DNA of 64,000 nucleotides from Natronoglomus mannanivorans. GTDB lineage: Archaea; Halobacteriota; Halobacteria; Halobacteriales; Natrialbaceae. The stretch spans positions 124,001 to 188,000 of the forward strand of contig JAOPKB010000002.1 in NCBI GenBank assembly GCA_025517485.1, written 5' to 3'. Below, one piece after another: positions 34,196 to 43,306 of the stretch (position 1 is the stretch's first letter; each line of letters starts with the position of its first letter). Below the pieces are notes generated by a model. That model saw only the letters and a list, made by a program, of their open reading frames with translations, was not told the origin of the DNA and searched no databases. Both the position numbers and the translations under genes were made by a program.

Positions 34196-35335
34196 TCACT
34201 CGACGCGTGCATCCACCACGACGTGCTCGACACCGGCGCTGTGGCTCTTTACGCGTCGTTTCTCGAGCACCTCGAGTTTTCGCCCCCCGTCTTCCCGTTC
34301 GACCGCCGATTCGAGACGCTCGAGCGGGCGCTCCCACAGCAGCGATTCGGGCGTCGCCTCGTGGTAGTGGAGGACGCCGCCGGGGACGAGCGCCTCGAGG
34401 GCGTGGGACAGAAAGTCGTCGGCCTCGTCGGAACGCGTCCCGTGACCCGCGTCGTCGGTCCCGTCGGCAGCGCCGTAGTAGCCCATGACGACCCGGTCGG
34501 CGTCGACGGTCGCGGCGAGGTCGCGACAGTCCGACCGGTAGGCGTCGACGCGGTCGGCGACGTCGTTCAACATCGCGTTCTCGAGCAGGTAGCGAAACGC
34601 CGTCGGGTTGATCTCGGTGGCCGTCACCCGCCCACCGGCCCGGGCCATCGGGAGCGTGAAGTAGCCGATCCCGGCGAACATGTCGAAGACGCGCTCGTCA
34701 GGACGAACGAGTTCTCCCATTCGGGCTCTCTCGGCCTGATTCCCCGGCGAAAACATCACTTTCGCGGGGTCGAGACCGTACCGGGTGCCGTGCTCGGTGT
34801 GGATCGTCTCCGTGTCCGTCGAGCCGGCGAGGAGGCGCGTCCGCGGCTCTCGATAGGTCCCGGCCTCGCCGTCGTTGGCGATCCCCTCGTCGGCGAGTAC
34901 CGAGGTCGCCTCGCCGTGGTGGTCGAGCAACGCCTCGCCTACGTCCCGTGCCTGCTCGTCAGAATACTCGTCGGGAACCGTCACCAGGATCACCGACCCG
35001 ATCACGGCCCACGAGCCGGGAACCGACTCGAGGTCCGCCTCCGTCCAGCCCCGGTCCGCGAGCCGTCCCTCGAGACCCGGGCTCCGGCGGTCGGGATCGA
35101 TCTGGCGGATCACCTCGAGAACGCGGGTCTCCGCGGGCGGCTCCGTGACCGGGAGCGCGACCGTCTTCGGGTCGTACTCGCGGACGCGTCTCGAGTCGTC
35201 GTAGACCCCCTCCGTTCGAAGCGACGCGATCGCCGTCTCCGAGCGGGGTTTTTCGACGACGACCGCGAGGTGTGGATGCGGGTGGTCGTCTCCCTCGATG
35301 TGCGTCACCGTCCGCTCGGCGTCTTCCTCACGCAT
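34196..35335 (-). CDS. taw2: tRNA(Phe) wybutosine-type aminocarboxypropyltransferase Taw2-like (Trm5/TYW2 family)
   Basis: A 379-aa class I SAM enzyme of the Trm5/TYW2 group. The N-terminal domain shows LPVTEPPAETRVLEVIRQID. The SAM loop is F-D-M-F-A-G-I-G-Y-F-T-L-P, followed by ATEINPTAFRYLLENAMLND and V-M-G-Y-Y-G-A-A-D. A GGVLHYHEATPES motif ends the fold. D-M-F-A-G-I-G-Y-F and the HYHE motif fit Taw2 (transfers 3-amino-3-carboxypropyl from SAM to the tricyclic base at position 37 of tRNA-Phe) better than Trm5. Trm5 remains an alternative. It overlaps nmd3 by eight bases (35328-35335), suggesting coupled expression. Confidence 0.78.
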   Translation of the reverse strand: MREEDAERTVTHIEGDDHPHPHLAVVVEKPRSETAIASLRTEGVYDDSRRVREYDPKTVALPVTEPPAETRVLEVIRQIDPDRRSPGLEGRLADRGWTEADLESVPGSWAVIGSVILVTVPDEYSDEQARDVGEALLDHHGEATSVLADEGIANDGEAGTYREPRTRLLAGSTDTETIHTEHGTRYGLDPAKVMFSPGNQAERARMGELVRPDERVFDMFAGIGYFTLPMARAGGRVTATEINPTAFRYLLENAMLNDVADRVDAYRSDCRDLAATVDADRVVMGYYGAADGTDDAGHGTRSDEADDFLSHALEALVPGGVLHYHEATPESLLWERPLERLESAVEREDGGRKLEVLEKRRVKSHSAGVEHVVVDARVE

Positions 35336-36539
35336 TGCCCTCGTCTGGGTCGTCCGGCAGAATGTGCAACCCGGCGCGACTCTTCAACACGGGCACGGTG
35401 TCGGCGTCGGGATCGAAGTAATCGGGCCTCGAGACGGTCTTTGCCTGGAAGGTTTCCGGGTCGAGCACCTGCACCGCGTGCTCGTCTTCGACGGTGACGA
35501 CGGTGGTCTCGACGGCGTCGTCGACGTCGCCGAGCCGACGCGCGTCGGGGGAGTTCCCCTCCTCGTAGCTGGCTTCGTAGTGGTCGCCGGTCGTCACGCG
35601 GGTCCCCTTGAGGTTTCCGCGGGCGCTGCGGACGAGGACCGGGCCATCGTCGTCGGCCTCGTCCTCGAGGTCGATAACCTCGCCGGGGGTGTACGGCGGG
35701 AGTCGGACGGCGAAGGTCACCCGATAGACGCCGTTGCCGTCCTCGTCTTCGGTGACGAGGGTTTCGGCGTCGTTGACGGTACCGCCGAACTCCTCGACCA
35801 TCTTGTTCGAGATCTTCTTGCCGATCTTGTTGGTCGAGACCTTCAGGTCCAGCCCGTCGGGCGTCTCGGTGGTGTCGGTGATGAAGGCGTTGCGGTCACC
35901 CGTCGCCTCCATGTCGGCGACGATCTGGTTCGAGATGGTCTTGGCCCGTTCTATCTCCTCGGTGGTCGGTGTCCGATCCTCGGCGCGGATCTGGACGATA
36001 CTGGCGTAGTAGTCCCCCGAGATTCGGCCACAGCGGGTACAGGTCTGGCGTGCGATTCTGACCGGAACCATCACCTGTTCTTCGACCGGCGTTCCGCGGG
36101 CGATGCCCGTAAAGTAACAGTGCATGCGGATGGTGTTCGGGTCGATCTGCTCGGGTTCGACCTGCCAGGCGACGTCCTCGACGTCGACGTGGACGGCGAG
36201 TTCCTCGCTGACCTCCTCGATCGCGATGTCCGTGTAGTCCTCGGCCCCGACGTCGACCCAGCGCCGGCCTCGGTGGACAGCACCACACTGGGCGCAGACG
36301 CGAACGTCGACCGTATCCGGCGCGTCGACGAACTCGAAGTCCTCGAAGTAACAGGCGTCACAGAGGTCGACGTCGGCGCTCGGGCGGAGGGGTTCGGCTG
36401 CGTGCTCACTGGCACGTTCGGCCGCGTGCCCGCCGGCACGGTCGGCTTCAGTGCCGTCACCACTCCCGTCCGCGTCGCTCTCCGTCCGGTCGGGAACCGG
36501 ATCTCCACACCGCGGGCAGAACGCGCGCGATTCACTCAT
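35328..36539 (-). CDS. NMD3 family protein
   Basis: A 403-aa archaeal NMD3 homologue. Four CxxC zinc knuckles are visible: F-C-P-R-C-G, L-C-D-A-C-Y, V-C-A-Q-C-G and T-C-T-R-C-G-R. The middle domain GDYYASIVQIRAEDR and the KKISNKMVEEFGGTV segment fit the family; eukaryotic NMD3 carries the large ribosomal subunit out of the nucleus, and archaeal forms are thought to act in 50S assembly. Gene order with taw2 is compact, consistent with a ribosome/tRNA-maturation operon. A Gly/Asp/Ala-rich insert (about residues 15-45) is a halophile linker. Confidence 0.9.
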   Translation of the reverse strand: MSESRAFCPRCGDPVPDRTESDADGSGDGTEADRAGGHAAERASEHAAEPLRPSADVDLCDACYFEDFEFVDAPDTVDVRVCAQCGAVHRGRRWVDVGAEDYTDIAIEEVSEELAVHVDVEDVAWQVEPEQIDPNTIRMHCYFTGIARGTPVEEQVMVPVRIARQTCTRCGRISGDYYASIVQIRAEDRTPTTEEIERAKTISNQIVADMEATGDRNAFITDTTETPDGLDLKVSTNKIGKKISNKMVEEFGGTVNDAETLVTEDEDGNGVYRVTFAVRLPPYTPGEVIDLEDEADDDGPVLVRSARGNLKGTRVTTGDHYEASYEEGNSPDARRLGDVDDAVETTVVTVEDEHAVQVLDPETFQAKTVSRPDYFDPDADTVPVLKSRAGLHILPDDPDEGNA

Positions 36540-36684
36540 TGGCCTCCGTTTGGCCCTCAGCGTGTTAAACGGCGCGCTCGGACCCGCCCGGAACCCGAGC
36601 GATCAGCACCACCCTCGAGGACAGAAATATACGTTTCCAGTACTATTCGTGACCAACCGGTCGTCGATTCTCACTATCTGAGAT

Positions 36685-36706
36685 TTCCATCCGAAACGAG
36701 GGGGTT
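36685..36706. repeat. 22-base direct repeat (copy 1)
   Basis: TTCCATCCGAAACGAGGGGG then TT. A copy differing by one base (TTCCATGCGAAACGAGGGGG then TT) is at 36932-36953, 247 bases downstream, upstream of htpX. Confidence 0.75.
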
Positions 36707-36931
36707 GTGACCGTCACTCGCGGCCGAGTTTCGTTCGTCGAAGCGAATCCACAATGTCCCGGTAGTTGGCCCCTCAGCCACTGTATCCGCCGTTCATTAC
36801 CCCCACGACGAGAGACACGTTCGAACAAAGGTCCGTTTCTCGAGGAGGAATTCCGACGAGAGGAGAGTAGTCAGACAACCGTCAGACGTTCATCGAAAGA
36901 TGACTGTCAGACGTACTCACGTCACTCGAGT

Positions 36932-36953
36932 TCCATGCGAAACGAGGGGGTTC
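36932..36953. repeat. 22-base direct repeat (copy 2)
   Basis: The partner of 36685-36706, lying about 75-95 bases before the htpX start. The pair could be regulator sites or a remnant of a small duplication. Confidence 0.75.
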
Positions 36954-37026
36954 GAGGTAGTGTTCGAGCGAGCGAGTATCGGGTGGGAGATATATCCTTA
37001 TTCGGCCTCGTCCCGTACAGGAGTGT

Positions 37027-37905
37027 ATGGAATGGCAGACGGACTGGGGACTGCGGTTTCGGATGCTGGTAACGATGTTTCTGCTGTTCGTACTGTACAT
37101 CGTCTTCGTTGGGGTGATCACGGCCTACTACGGTGGTGGCATGATCATGATCGTGACGTTGTTCGGCGTCTTCTCGCTGGGTCAGTACTTCTTCAGCGAC
37201 AAACTCACGCTCTTGAGCATGGGTGCGAAGGAGGTCTCGGCGGAGGAGTACCCCGAACTCCACGCCTCCGTCGAGCGACTCTCCCAGCAGGCCGACCTGC
37301 CGAAACCGAAGGTGGCCGTGATGGACACGCAGGTTCCGAACGCGTTCGCGACCGGACGCAACCAGCGCAACGCCGCGGTCGCCGTCACGACCGGGCTGAC
37401 GAAGACACTCGATCGCGAGGAACTCGACGGCGTCATCGCCCACGAGCTCGCCCACGTCAAAAACAGGGACATGATGGTGATGACGATCGCCTCCTTCCTC
37501 TCGACCATCGCGTTCATGATGGTCCGCTGGGGGGCCTTTTTCGGCGGCGGTCGCGGTCGCAGAGGTGGCGGGGGCATCGTCGTCGCCATCCTCGTCTCGC
37601 TGGTCGTCTGGATCGTCAGCTACCTGCTCATCCGGGCGCTCTCCCGGTACCGCGAGTTCGCCGCCGACCGCGGCGCCGCCGCCATCACGGGCCGGCCGTC
37701 GGCGCTCGCTTCGGCCCTGCTGAAGATCTCCGGCGAGATGGACAAAGTCCCCAAAGACGACCTCCGCGAGGAGGCGGAGATGAACGCCTTCTTCATCATC
37801 CCGATCAAGTCCGGCATCGTCGGCCGCCTGTTCAGCACCCACCCATCGACTGAACGCCGGGTCGAGCGACTCCGGGACTTAGAGCGAGAGATGGAAGGGT
37901 TCTGA
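37027..37905 (+). CDS. htpX: HtpX-like zinc metalloprotease (M48)
   Basis: A 292-aa membrane protease for misfolded membrane proteins. Two N-terminal helices (LVTMFLLFVLYIVFVGVI and MIMIVTLFGVFSLG) precede the catalytic zinc site H139-E-L-A-H143, and the third ligand Glu210 is in YREFAADRGAA. Two more helices flank the loop of Gly/Arg. PNAFATGRNQRNAAVAVTTGL is a family motif. The next gene, a PspAB homologue, lies 246 bases downstream; the htpX-pspAB pair recurs in actinobacteria and haloarchaea and points to membrane stress. A near-SD AGGAG precedes the ATG. Confidence 0.95.
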   Translation: MEWQTDWGLRFRMLVTMFLLFVLYIVFVGVITAYYGGGMIMIVTLFGVFSLGQYFFSDKLTLLSMGAKEVSAEEYPELHASVERLSQQADLPKPKVAVMDTQVPNAFATGRNQRNAAVAVTTGLTKTLDREELDGVIAHELAHVKNRDMMVMTIASFLSTIAFMMVRWGAFFGGGRGRRGGGGIVVAILVSLVVWIVSYLLIRALSRYREFAADRGAAAITGRPSALASALLKISGEMDKVPKDDLREEAEMNAFFIIPIKSGIVGRLFSTHPSTERRVERLRDLEREMEGF

Positions 37906-38151
37906 GTCGGGTGTCCACACGACGACCGCCGGCGGCCTCATCGATCACTCGAGTCAGCGAACGACGGCGAATCCGTCGCCGTGCACATAATTGGTCACCG
38001 TCGAGTCGAACCGACACACGACCGTCGTCCTGCCGTCGATCGATGCTGACCGTCTGTCGGTTCGCCGCTTCGATTCCGGACGACGCCGGCTGGTGATCGA
38101 ACGAGGCGACGAACAGTACCTTACTAAGGGATCGCCCCCATCTGCACGCAC

Positions 38152-38757
38152 ATGGGACTGCTGGACGGACTGCGATCCGTACTCGGCATCCGCGCCGAGA
38201 CCGACGCGCGCCGGGACGCCGACCCGGAGGACCTCTTCGGGATGAGCACCGCCTACCTCACGATGGAGGCCGACCTCGGCTACGAGTCGCTGGACGCGGG
38301 CGCGCTCTGTTTCGCCGGCGTCGACTCGAGTGGCTTCCGGGACACCGTCGACGACGTCGAAGCGATCCTCGAGGCCGGTCGCGAGGAGACCGAGACGGAC
38401 TTCTCGATCTCCGAGGACGACCACGGCTACCACTGGGTCGTCCTCGAGGACACCGACCCGGAGGACCTCATCACGAGCCTCCACTTCGCCGCGGACACGT
38501 TCATCGAACAGGGGTACGGCTCGCGGCTGCTGGCGGCGGTCTTTGGCTACGAGAACCGGGATGGCCCCGCCTACTGGATCTACTCCTTCCGCCGGGGGGC
38601 CTACTACCCCTTTGCACCACGGGACGGCCGGGAACGGGACTCGAGCGCGGAGTTCAAACTCGAGTCGGTCCTGGATGGCGAACTCGAGATCGAACGCGAG
38701 AAGGAGTACTGGTACCCGCTGTGGCCGAGTGCGGGCGGTCGCCATCCCTGGGAGTGA
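38152..38757 (+). CDS. PspA-associated protein PspAB
   Basis: A 201-aa soluble protein. The start MGLLDGLRSVLGIR, the YLTMEADLGYESLDAGALCF segment and the C-terminal AYWIYSFRRGAYYPFAP with GGRHPWE fit PspAB, known as a neighbour of HtpX and PspA. It probably acts with the M48 protease in membrane maintenance; the mechanism is not known. No PspA homologue is in the window. Confidence 0.82.
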   Translation: MGLLDGLRSVLGIRAETDARRDADPEDLFGMSTAYLTMEADLGYESLDAGALCFAGVDSSGFRDTVDDVEAILEAGREETETDFSISEDDHGYHWVVLEDTDPEDLITSLHFAADTFIEQGYGSRLLAAVFGYENRDGPAYWIYSFRRGAYYPFAPRDGRERDSSAEFKLESVLDGELEIEREKEYWYPLWPSAGGRHPWE

Positions 38758-38790
38758 GTTCGGTCGGTGTCGACGATCACAAGACCTTGT

Positions 38791-38812
38791 ATGCGATTAT
38801 ATACGACATATA
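38791..38812 (+). promoter_or_regulatory. AT-rich promoter element before the AMP-binding gene
   Basis: ATGCGATTATATACGACATA then TA contains two TATA-like pieces, about 45-65 bases before the ATG at 38857, implying a short 5' leader. Confidence 0.35.
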
Positions 38813-38856
38813 CTCGATACTGAACCCTTTTGTGCGAACTGTGATTGTCACCGGTA

Positions 38857-40101
38857 ATGGCCAACGTAGTCGACGGGATACGAACGCCCGTCATGCAGCG
38901 CCCGGCGGGGGCGGCGATCACCGACACTGACGACGAGACGACCTATGCCGAGTTCTGGAAGTCCTGTGACCGGTTCGCCGGTGCGATCCGTGATAGGGAG
39001 TACACGCAAGGGGATCGAATCGCGGTCTGGCTCCCCGACGGACGGGACCTGCTCGTCACCGCCGTCGGCACGCTCAGAAACGGCGGGACGATCGTGCTAC
39101 TCCCGGCCCACTACGACGGCGAGACCGTCGTCGACGTCCTCGAGGGGACCGGAACGACGGCGCTCGTGACGACCGCCGATCGCGTCGCGTCGAACCTCTC
39201 TCGGCTCACGTCCTCGAGTCTCCGCCTCCTCGTGACGACCGACGGGGAGGCGACGGTCGGTCTCGGTTTCGAGAAGCTACTCGACAACGACGGCCTCTAC
39301 AGCAGCGGCTCGCGGACCGGCATCGAGGTGATCAAACGTGGGCCCGACGCGGTCGCGATGCTCGCGTACCCGGCGACCGTCGACGGCGATCCGTTCTCGG
39401 TCACGTACACTCACGGCGCGATCACGCGCACGATGCTCGGCGTCGGGAAACTGCTCGAATCGACTGGCTCACCTCGTACCCAACTCGGCGTCTTGCCGCT
39501 CTCTCATCCGACCGGGTTCGTCCTCGACGCGCTCGCGACGCTCCTGGCCGGTGGCGAGTACGAGGTCACCCGCCGGTGGGACGTCGAGCGAGTCCAGTCG
39601 CGACTCGAGGAGCGATCGATCGACCGGCTGTATCTCACCAGTGGGATGGACACTGAGTTGCTGGCAGATGGCGGCTCCATCGAACCGACGGAAACGACGG
39701 TCGGTATCGTCCACACCGTCCACGACGGGCGACCGAAATCGCTCGAGAACGGCGACGAGTGGGACGTCTTCCGACTGTTCAGTTCGCCGATGACGGGAGT
39801 CACGCACGTGCGCGGCCCCGACGAGGACCGGACACTCGGACAGCCACTGCCCGGCGTGGACACTCGAGTCGTCGATACGGTCACCGAAACCGACGCGTTC
39901 GAACCCGTCGCAGCGGGTGAACGGGGGACGTTGGCAGTATCGGGGCCGACGGTGCCGACACCGGTCGACGACACACAGCTCGCCAACGAGTGGACGTATC
40001 GAGCCGACGGCAAACGATGGCTCCGGACCGGACTCGAGGTTCGCGTCGAGGACGGACGACACTACCTGACCGATACCGAATCTCCACCGACGTCGCCGTA
40101 G
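38857..40101 (+). CDS. AMP-binding (acyl-CoA synthetase-like) protein, degenerate, second copy
   Basis: A 414-aa ANL N-terminal domain. Fold motifs are visible: YAEFWKSCDRFAGAIR, GDRIAVWLPDGRDLLVTAVG, GGTIVLLPAHYDGETVVDVL, and LGVLPLSHPTGFVLDALATLL. The phosphate loop reads AYPATVDGDPFSVTYTHG, without the usual T-S-G-T-T-G. The A8 region (LRTGLEVRVEDGRHY) lacks the TGD Asp, and the C-terminal lid is absent. It is probably not an active ligase. The ATG at 38857 (MANVVDG) is preferred over the upstream TTG. It resembles the protein at 19475-20782. Confidence 0.75.
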   Translation: MANVVDGIRTPVMQRPAGAAITDTDDETTYAEFWKSCDRFAGAIRDREYTQGDRIAVWLPDGRDLLVTAVGTLRNGGTIVLLPAHYDGETVVDVLEGTGTTALVTTADRVASNLSRLTSSSLRLLVTTDGEATVGLGFEKLLDNDGLYSSGSRTGIEVIKRGPDAVAMLAYPATVDGDPFSVTYTHGAITRTMLGVGKLLESTGSPRTQLGVLPLSHPTGFVLDALATLLAGGEYEVTRRWDVERVQSRLEERSIDRLYLTSGMDTELLADGGSIEPTETTVGIVHTVHDGRPKSLENGDEWDVFRLFSSPMTGVTHVRGPDEDRTLGQPLPGVDTRVVDTVTETDAFEPVAAGERGTLAVSGPTVPTPVDDTQLANEWTYRADGKRWLRTGLEVRVEDGRHYLTDTESPPTSP

Positions 40102-40113
40102 CATGCTTCGGGG

Positions 40114-40121
40114 CTATTATT
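40114..40121 (+). promoter_or_regulatory. TATA box of the PQQ-propeller gene
   Basis: CTATTATT lies 25-32 bases before the GTG at 40146, supporting a leaderless transcript and that start. Confidence 0.45.
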
Positions 40122-40145
40122 CCGGTCGCCTCTGTAGACCGAGGC

Positions 40146-41222
40146 GTGACTGACTGGAACCAGTACAGGGGCGACCAGCGAAACTCGGGCCGACAGCCCG
40201 ACCTCGAGGGACCCGAACGGATCGAGACCGACTGGTCCGCCGAGCTGTCGGGCGCGGTGAGTTGCTCGCCGGTGGTCGACCGTGACACCGTCTACGTCGG
40301 AACTGACCGGGGCCAACTCTACGCGTTCGACAGACGTCGCGGCCACCGACGCTGGGTGTTCGACGCGGCGACGACGATCGCGTCGGAACCGGTCGCGACG
40401 CGAGACGGCGTCTACGCCGCGGCGAGCGACGGCACCGTCTCGGCGCTGGATCCCGCGACCGGCGACCGACAGTGGCAGTACTCGGCGACGGAGCCGCTCG
40501 AGTCACCGCTGGCGGTCGCCGACGGGGCGCTCTTCGTAGGCGACGCGGACGGACTGACCGCACTCGAGACGGAAACCGGCGAACAGCGGTGGACCTACGA
40601 AACTGAGGGGCCGATTGCCGGGAGCCCGGCGATCGCGGACGACCGGGACCGGCGACTGGTCTTCGTCGGGACCGAGACCGAATCGATCCACGCGCTCGAT
40701 CTCGAGACCGGCGAGGAGGCGTGGACGGCGCCGACCGACGGGACGATCGTCGGCGGTCCGACCGTCGACGACGACCGGGTGTACATCGCCGACGACGCGG
40801 GGACGCTGCTCGCGCTGGACGCCGACAGCGGCCAGTCCTGGTTCGCCTACGAGATTCGAGGTGCGTTCACGTCGTCGGTGACCGTCCTCGGGGAGACGGC
40901 GTTCGTCGGCGCCGACGACGAGTACTGCCACGTGATCGAGACCACCTTCGGCACCCGCAAACTCAGCGGCCTCCTCTTCTCGAAGAAGGGCGTCCCCCTC
41001 GACGGCGACGTCCGCGGAAACCCGGTCGTCGCGGGCGACGTCCTCTTCGTCGGCGACTCGAGTGGCACGTTCTACGGAATTCGGACCGACGACGCCGACT
41101 TTCTCTGGCACTTCACTCCCGAACGCCCCGTCGTGACCACACCTGCACTGGCCGACGGTCGACTCTACGTCGGCTGTGAGGACGGACGGCTGGCATGTCT
41201 GGCGTGGGCTCGAGACGAGTAG
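40146..41222 (+). CDS. PQQ-type beta-propeller protein, no signal peptide
   Basis: A 358-aa propeller with repeated blades: TVYVGTDRGQLYAFDRRRG, GVYAAASDGTVSALDPATG, GLTALETETGEQRWTYE, ESIHALDLETGEEAWTAP and TLLALDADSGQSWFAYE. No signal peptide or lipobox is seen, so this copy is predicted cytoplasmic, unlike the Tat lipoproteins at 11784 and 56444. The GTG start at 40146 follows a TATA box; the earlier in-frame reading overlaps the AMP-binding gene. The ligand is unknown. Confidence 0.75.
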   Translation: MTDWNQYRGDQRNSGRQPDLEGPERIETDWSAELSGAVSCSPVVDRDTVYVGTDRGQLYAFDRRRGHRRWVFDAATTIASEPVATRDGVYAAASDGTVSALDPATGDRQWQYSATEPLESPLAVADGALFVGDADGLTALETETGEQRWTYETEGPIAGSPAIADDRDRRLVFVGTETESIHALDLETGEEAWTAPTDGTIVGGPTVDDDRVYIADDAGTLLALDADSGQSWFAYEIRGAFTSSVTVLGETAFVGADDEYCHVIETTFGTRKLSGLLFSKKGVPLDGDVRGNPVVAGDVLFVGDSSGTFYGIRTDDADFLWHFTPERPVVTTPALADGRLYVGCEDGRLACLAWARDE

Positions 41223-41432
41223 CGAGGTCGTGATCGGTTTCGGGTTCCGACCACGTCGAAACGTCCCGTGAGCCTCGAGTCGGTCGACAAACGTCCACAC
41301 CGACTGCCGAACGCTCGCCTTCCTACCTAAACCTGCGGTCGACGCTCGATATCACCCCGTCGCTGTCCCGTACTTTCACTTTCACTCCCCTGTTAACGAG
41401 GGTTTATGTGGTGTCCAGCGCAAGAACCGTCC

Positions 41433-42464
41433 ATGGCAGACGCAGACCTCGAGAGTCTCCCCGGCGTTGGACCGGCAACCGCAGACAAACTTCACGAAGC
41501 GGGCTTCGACTCCTTCCAGAGTCTGGCCGTCGCTTCCCCCTCCGAACTGTCGAACACGGCCGACGTCGGCGAGTCCACCGCATCGGACATCGTCCGCGCG
41601 GCTCGTGACGCTGCAGACATCGGTGGCTTCGAGACCGGCTCGACGGTCCTCGAACGGCGAAACGAGATCGGCAAGCTCAGCTGGCACATCGACGAGGTCG
41701 ACGACCTTCTGGGCGGCGGCATCGAGACCCAGTCGATCACCGAAGTGTACGGCGAGTTCGGTGCCGGGAAGTCCCAGGTCACCCACCAGATGGCTGTCAA
41801 CGTCCAGCTCCCCAAGGAAGTCGGGGGGCTCCACGGCAGCGTCATCTTCGTCGACTCCGAAGACACCTTCCGACCCGAGCGGATCGACGACATGGTCCGC
41901 GGACTCCCCGAAGAGGCCATCGAGGCCACGCTCGAGGACCGCGAGATCGAGGGCAGTCCCGGCGACGAGGAGACGATGGAGCTTCTCATCGAGGACATCC
42001 TCGACAAGATCCACGTCGCGAAGGCGTTCAACTCCAACCACCAGATGCTGCTGGCCGAGAAGGCGAAGGAACTCGCCAGCGAGCACGAGGACTCGGAGTA
42101 TCCCGTCCGACTGCTCTGTATCGACTCTCTGACCGCGCACTTCCGTGCGGAGTACGTCGGCCGTGGGAACCTCGCCGACCGCCAGCAGAAACTCAACAAA
42201 CACCTCCACGACATCGACAAGGTGGGCAACCTCTACAACGCCGCCGTCATCGTCACCAACCAGGTCGCCTCGAACCCCGACTCGTTCTTCGGCGATCCGA
42301 CCCAGCCGATCGGTGGCAACATCCTCGGCCACAAGTCGACCTTCCGGATGTACCTGCGCAAGTCCAAGGGTGACAAGCGAATCGTCCGTCTGGTCGACGC
42401 GCCGAACCTCGCCGACGGCGAGGCCGTCATGCGCGTCCAGGACGGCGGACTGAAGCCCGAGTGA
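41433..42464 (+). CDS. radA: DNA repair and recombination protein RadA
   Basis: A 343-aa archaeal recombinase that forms filaments on single-stranded DNA and exchanges strands. The N-terminal helix-hairpin-helix is [17 protein letters not shown]. Walker A is G-E-F-G-A-G-K-S (residues 107-114) and Walker B is the [12 protein letters not shown] strand. The L2 loop is in [20 protein letters not shown]. Unlike some haloarchaea, this copy carries no intein. ATG at 41433 is supported by family N-termini. vapBC lies directly downstream. Confidence 0.97.
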   Translation: MADADLESLPGVGPATADKLHEAGFDSFQSLAVASPSELSNTADVGESTASDIVRAARDAADIGGFETGSTVLERRNEIGKLSWHIDEVDDLLGGGIETQSITEVYGEFGAGKSQVTHQMAVNVQLPKEVGGLHGSVIFVDSEDTFRPERIDDMVRGLPEEAIEATLEDREIEGSPGDEETMELLIEDILDKIHVAKAFNSNHQMLLAEKAKELASEHEDSEYPVRLLCIDSLTAHFRAEYVGRGNLADRQQKLNKHLHDIDKVGNLYNAAVIVTNQVASNPDSFFGDPTQPIGGNILGHKSTFRMYLRKSKGDKRIVRLVDAPNLADGEAVMRVQDGGLKPE

Positions 42465-42491
42465 AGATCAGACACGTTCGAGAATTGTAAG

Positions 42492-42528
42492 ACGAATATT
42501 TTTATCCACTTACCACCTCTTAATTCGT
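42492..42528. promoter_or_regulatory. Inverted-repeat promoter/operator of vapBC
   Basis: ACGAAT (42492-42497) and ATTCGT (42523-42528) form an inverted repeat around an AT-rich TATA-like ATATTTTTATCC. It lies 11-48 bases before the antitoxin start, a plausible site for autoregulation by the antitoxin or complex. Confidence 0.45.
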
Positions 42529-42539
42529 AAGATCCACGC

Positions 42540-42782
42540 ATGTCTTACGAGTCGAAAGTGACGTCCAGAGGACAGGTGACGATCCCAAAAGCAGTGAGAG
42601 AGCAGATGGGGCTCGAAGAGGGAGAGACAGTGCTCTTTCGGTTCGACGACGACGGATCGGTACGCCTCGTTCGTGTCCCGTCCGATCCTCGAGAGCGACT
42701 GGAAGCGGCTCGCGAACGCGGATCATCGCTCGAGTTGAATGCGACCGAACTTCTCGACCGGGAACGCGAGCAGTGGTCGTGA
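42540..42782 (+). CDS. vapB: AbrB/MazE-type antitoxin (VapB-like)
   Basis: An 80-aa DNA-binding antitoxin. The swapped-hairpin motif reads S-K-V-T-S-R-G-Q-V-T-I-P-K-A-V-R-E-Q-M-G, followed by EGETVLFRFDDDGSVRLVRV. The C-terminal ERLEAARERGSSLELNATEL probably wraps the toxin. Its stop overlaps the toxin start (TGATG), so the pair is translationally coupled. It lies 75 bases after radA. Confidence 0.9.
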   Translation: MSYESKVTSRGQVTIPKAVREQMGLEEGETVLFRFDDDGSVRLVRVPSDPRERLEAARERGSSLELNATELLDREREQWS

Positions 42783-43192
42783 TGACGTATCTCGATTCGT
42801 GGGTGTGGATCGAGTACGTCCTCGGAGGTGAAGCGGAGAACGACGCAGAAACTGTGCTCGACGACGCTCACGACGGTGGCGGGACAACGTCAACGATTAC
42901 ACTCACGGAAGTCGATTACATCATCCGCCGGGAAATCGACCGCGAAACCGCAGACTTCGTAACGAGTTCGATCGAAGACAGCAACTCACTCCGCGTGGTT
43001 TCCGTGTCCGACGACATCGCACTCCGCGCCTCGAGTATCCGAACGAAATATTATCAACGTCGAGAACGCGAACTCTCGTATGCCGATTCGATCCACATTG
43101 CAACGGCAGTTCTCACCGACTGTGAGATGATTCACACGGGTGATTCGGATTTCGAATCTCTCGACGAGATAGAGTCTGTCGTTTACCGCTGA
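42782..43192 (+). CDS. vapC: PIN-domain toxin (VapC-like ribonuclease)
   Basis: A 136-aa PIN nuclease that probably cleaves tRNA or mRNA when freed from the antitoxin. Acidic catalytic residues are in Y-L-D-S-W, T-L-T-E-V-D, S-Y-A-D-S and H-T-G-D-S-D-F. The start at 42782 overlaps the antitoxin stop by one base; a GTG nine bases earlier is less likely. The pair is a type II toxin-antitoxin unit. Confidence 0.9.
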   Translation: MTYLDSWVWIEYVLGGEAENDAETVLDDAHDGGGTTSTITLTEVDYIIRREIDRETADFVTSSIEDSNSLRVVSVSDDIALRASSIRTKYYQRRERELSYADSIHIATAVLTDCEMIHTGDSDFESLDEIESVVYR

Positions 43193-43306
43193 GTCGACCC
43201 TCGTTCGACCGTCACGTACTCGGAGTCGTTTTCCAGAGTAGAGACGTCTCGGTCGGGAGCGAAATCGATGAGACGCGAAAAAACGAACCTGACGAATCCA
43301 TTTCGC

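Larger units (their letters stand above)
36540..37026. other. Intergenic region upstream of htpX with direct repeats
   Basis: Nearly 490 bases with no supportable gene. It holds a 22-base direct repeat (36685-36706 and 36932-36953) and partial repeats of GTCAGACGT near 36880 and 36910. A TATA-like GATATATCC at 36989-36997 lies 30-38 bases before the htpX start. Confidence 0.6.

Noticed and set aside
34175..35497. Long + strand reading frame of 440 aa
   Set aside because: It is antisense to taw2 and nmd3, which have strong family motifs; the + frame has no recognisable domain and shows the composition of a shadow frame.
41433..42464. Intein in radA
   Set aside because: The reading frame runs unbroken through Walker A, Walker B and L2 with normal length.
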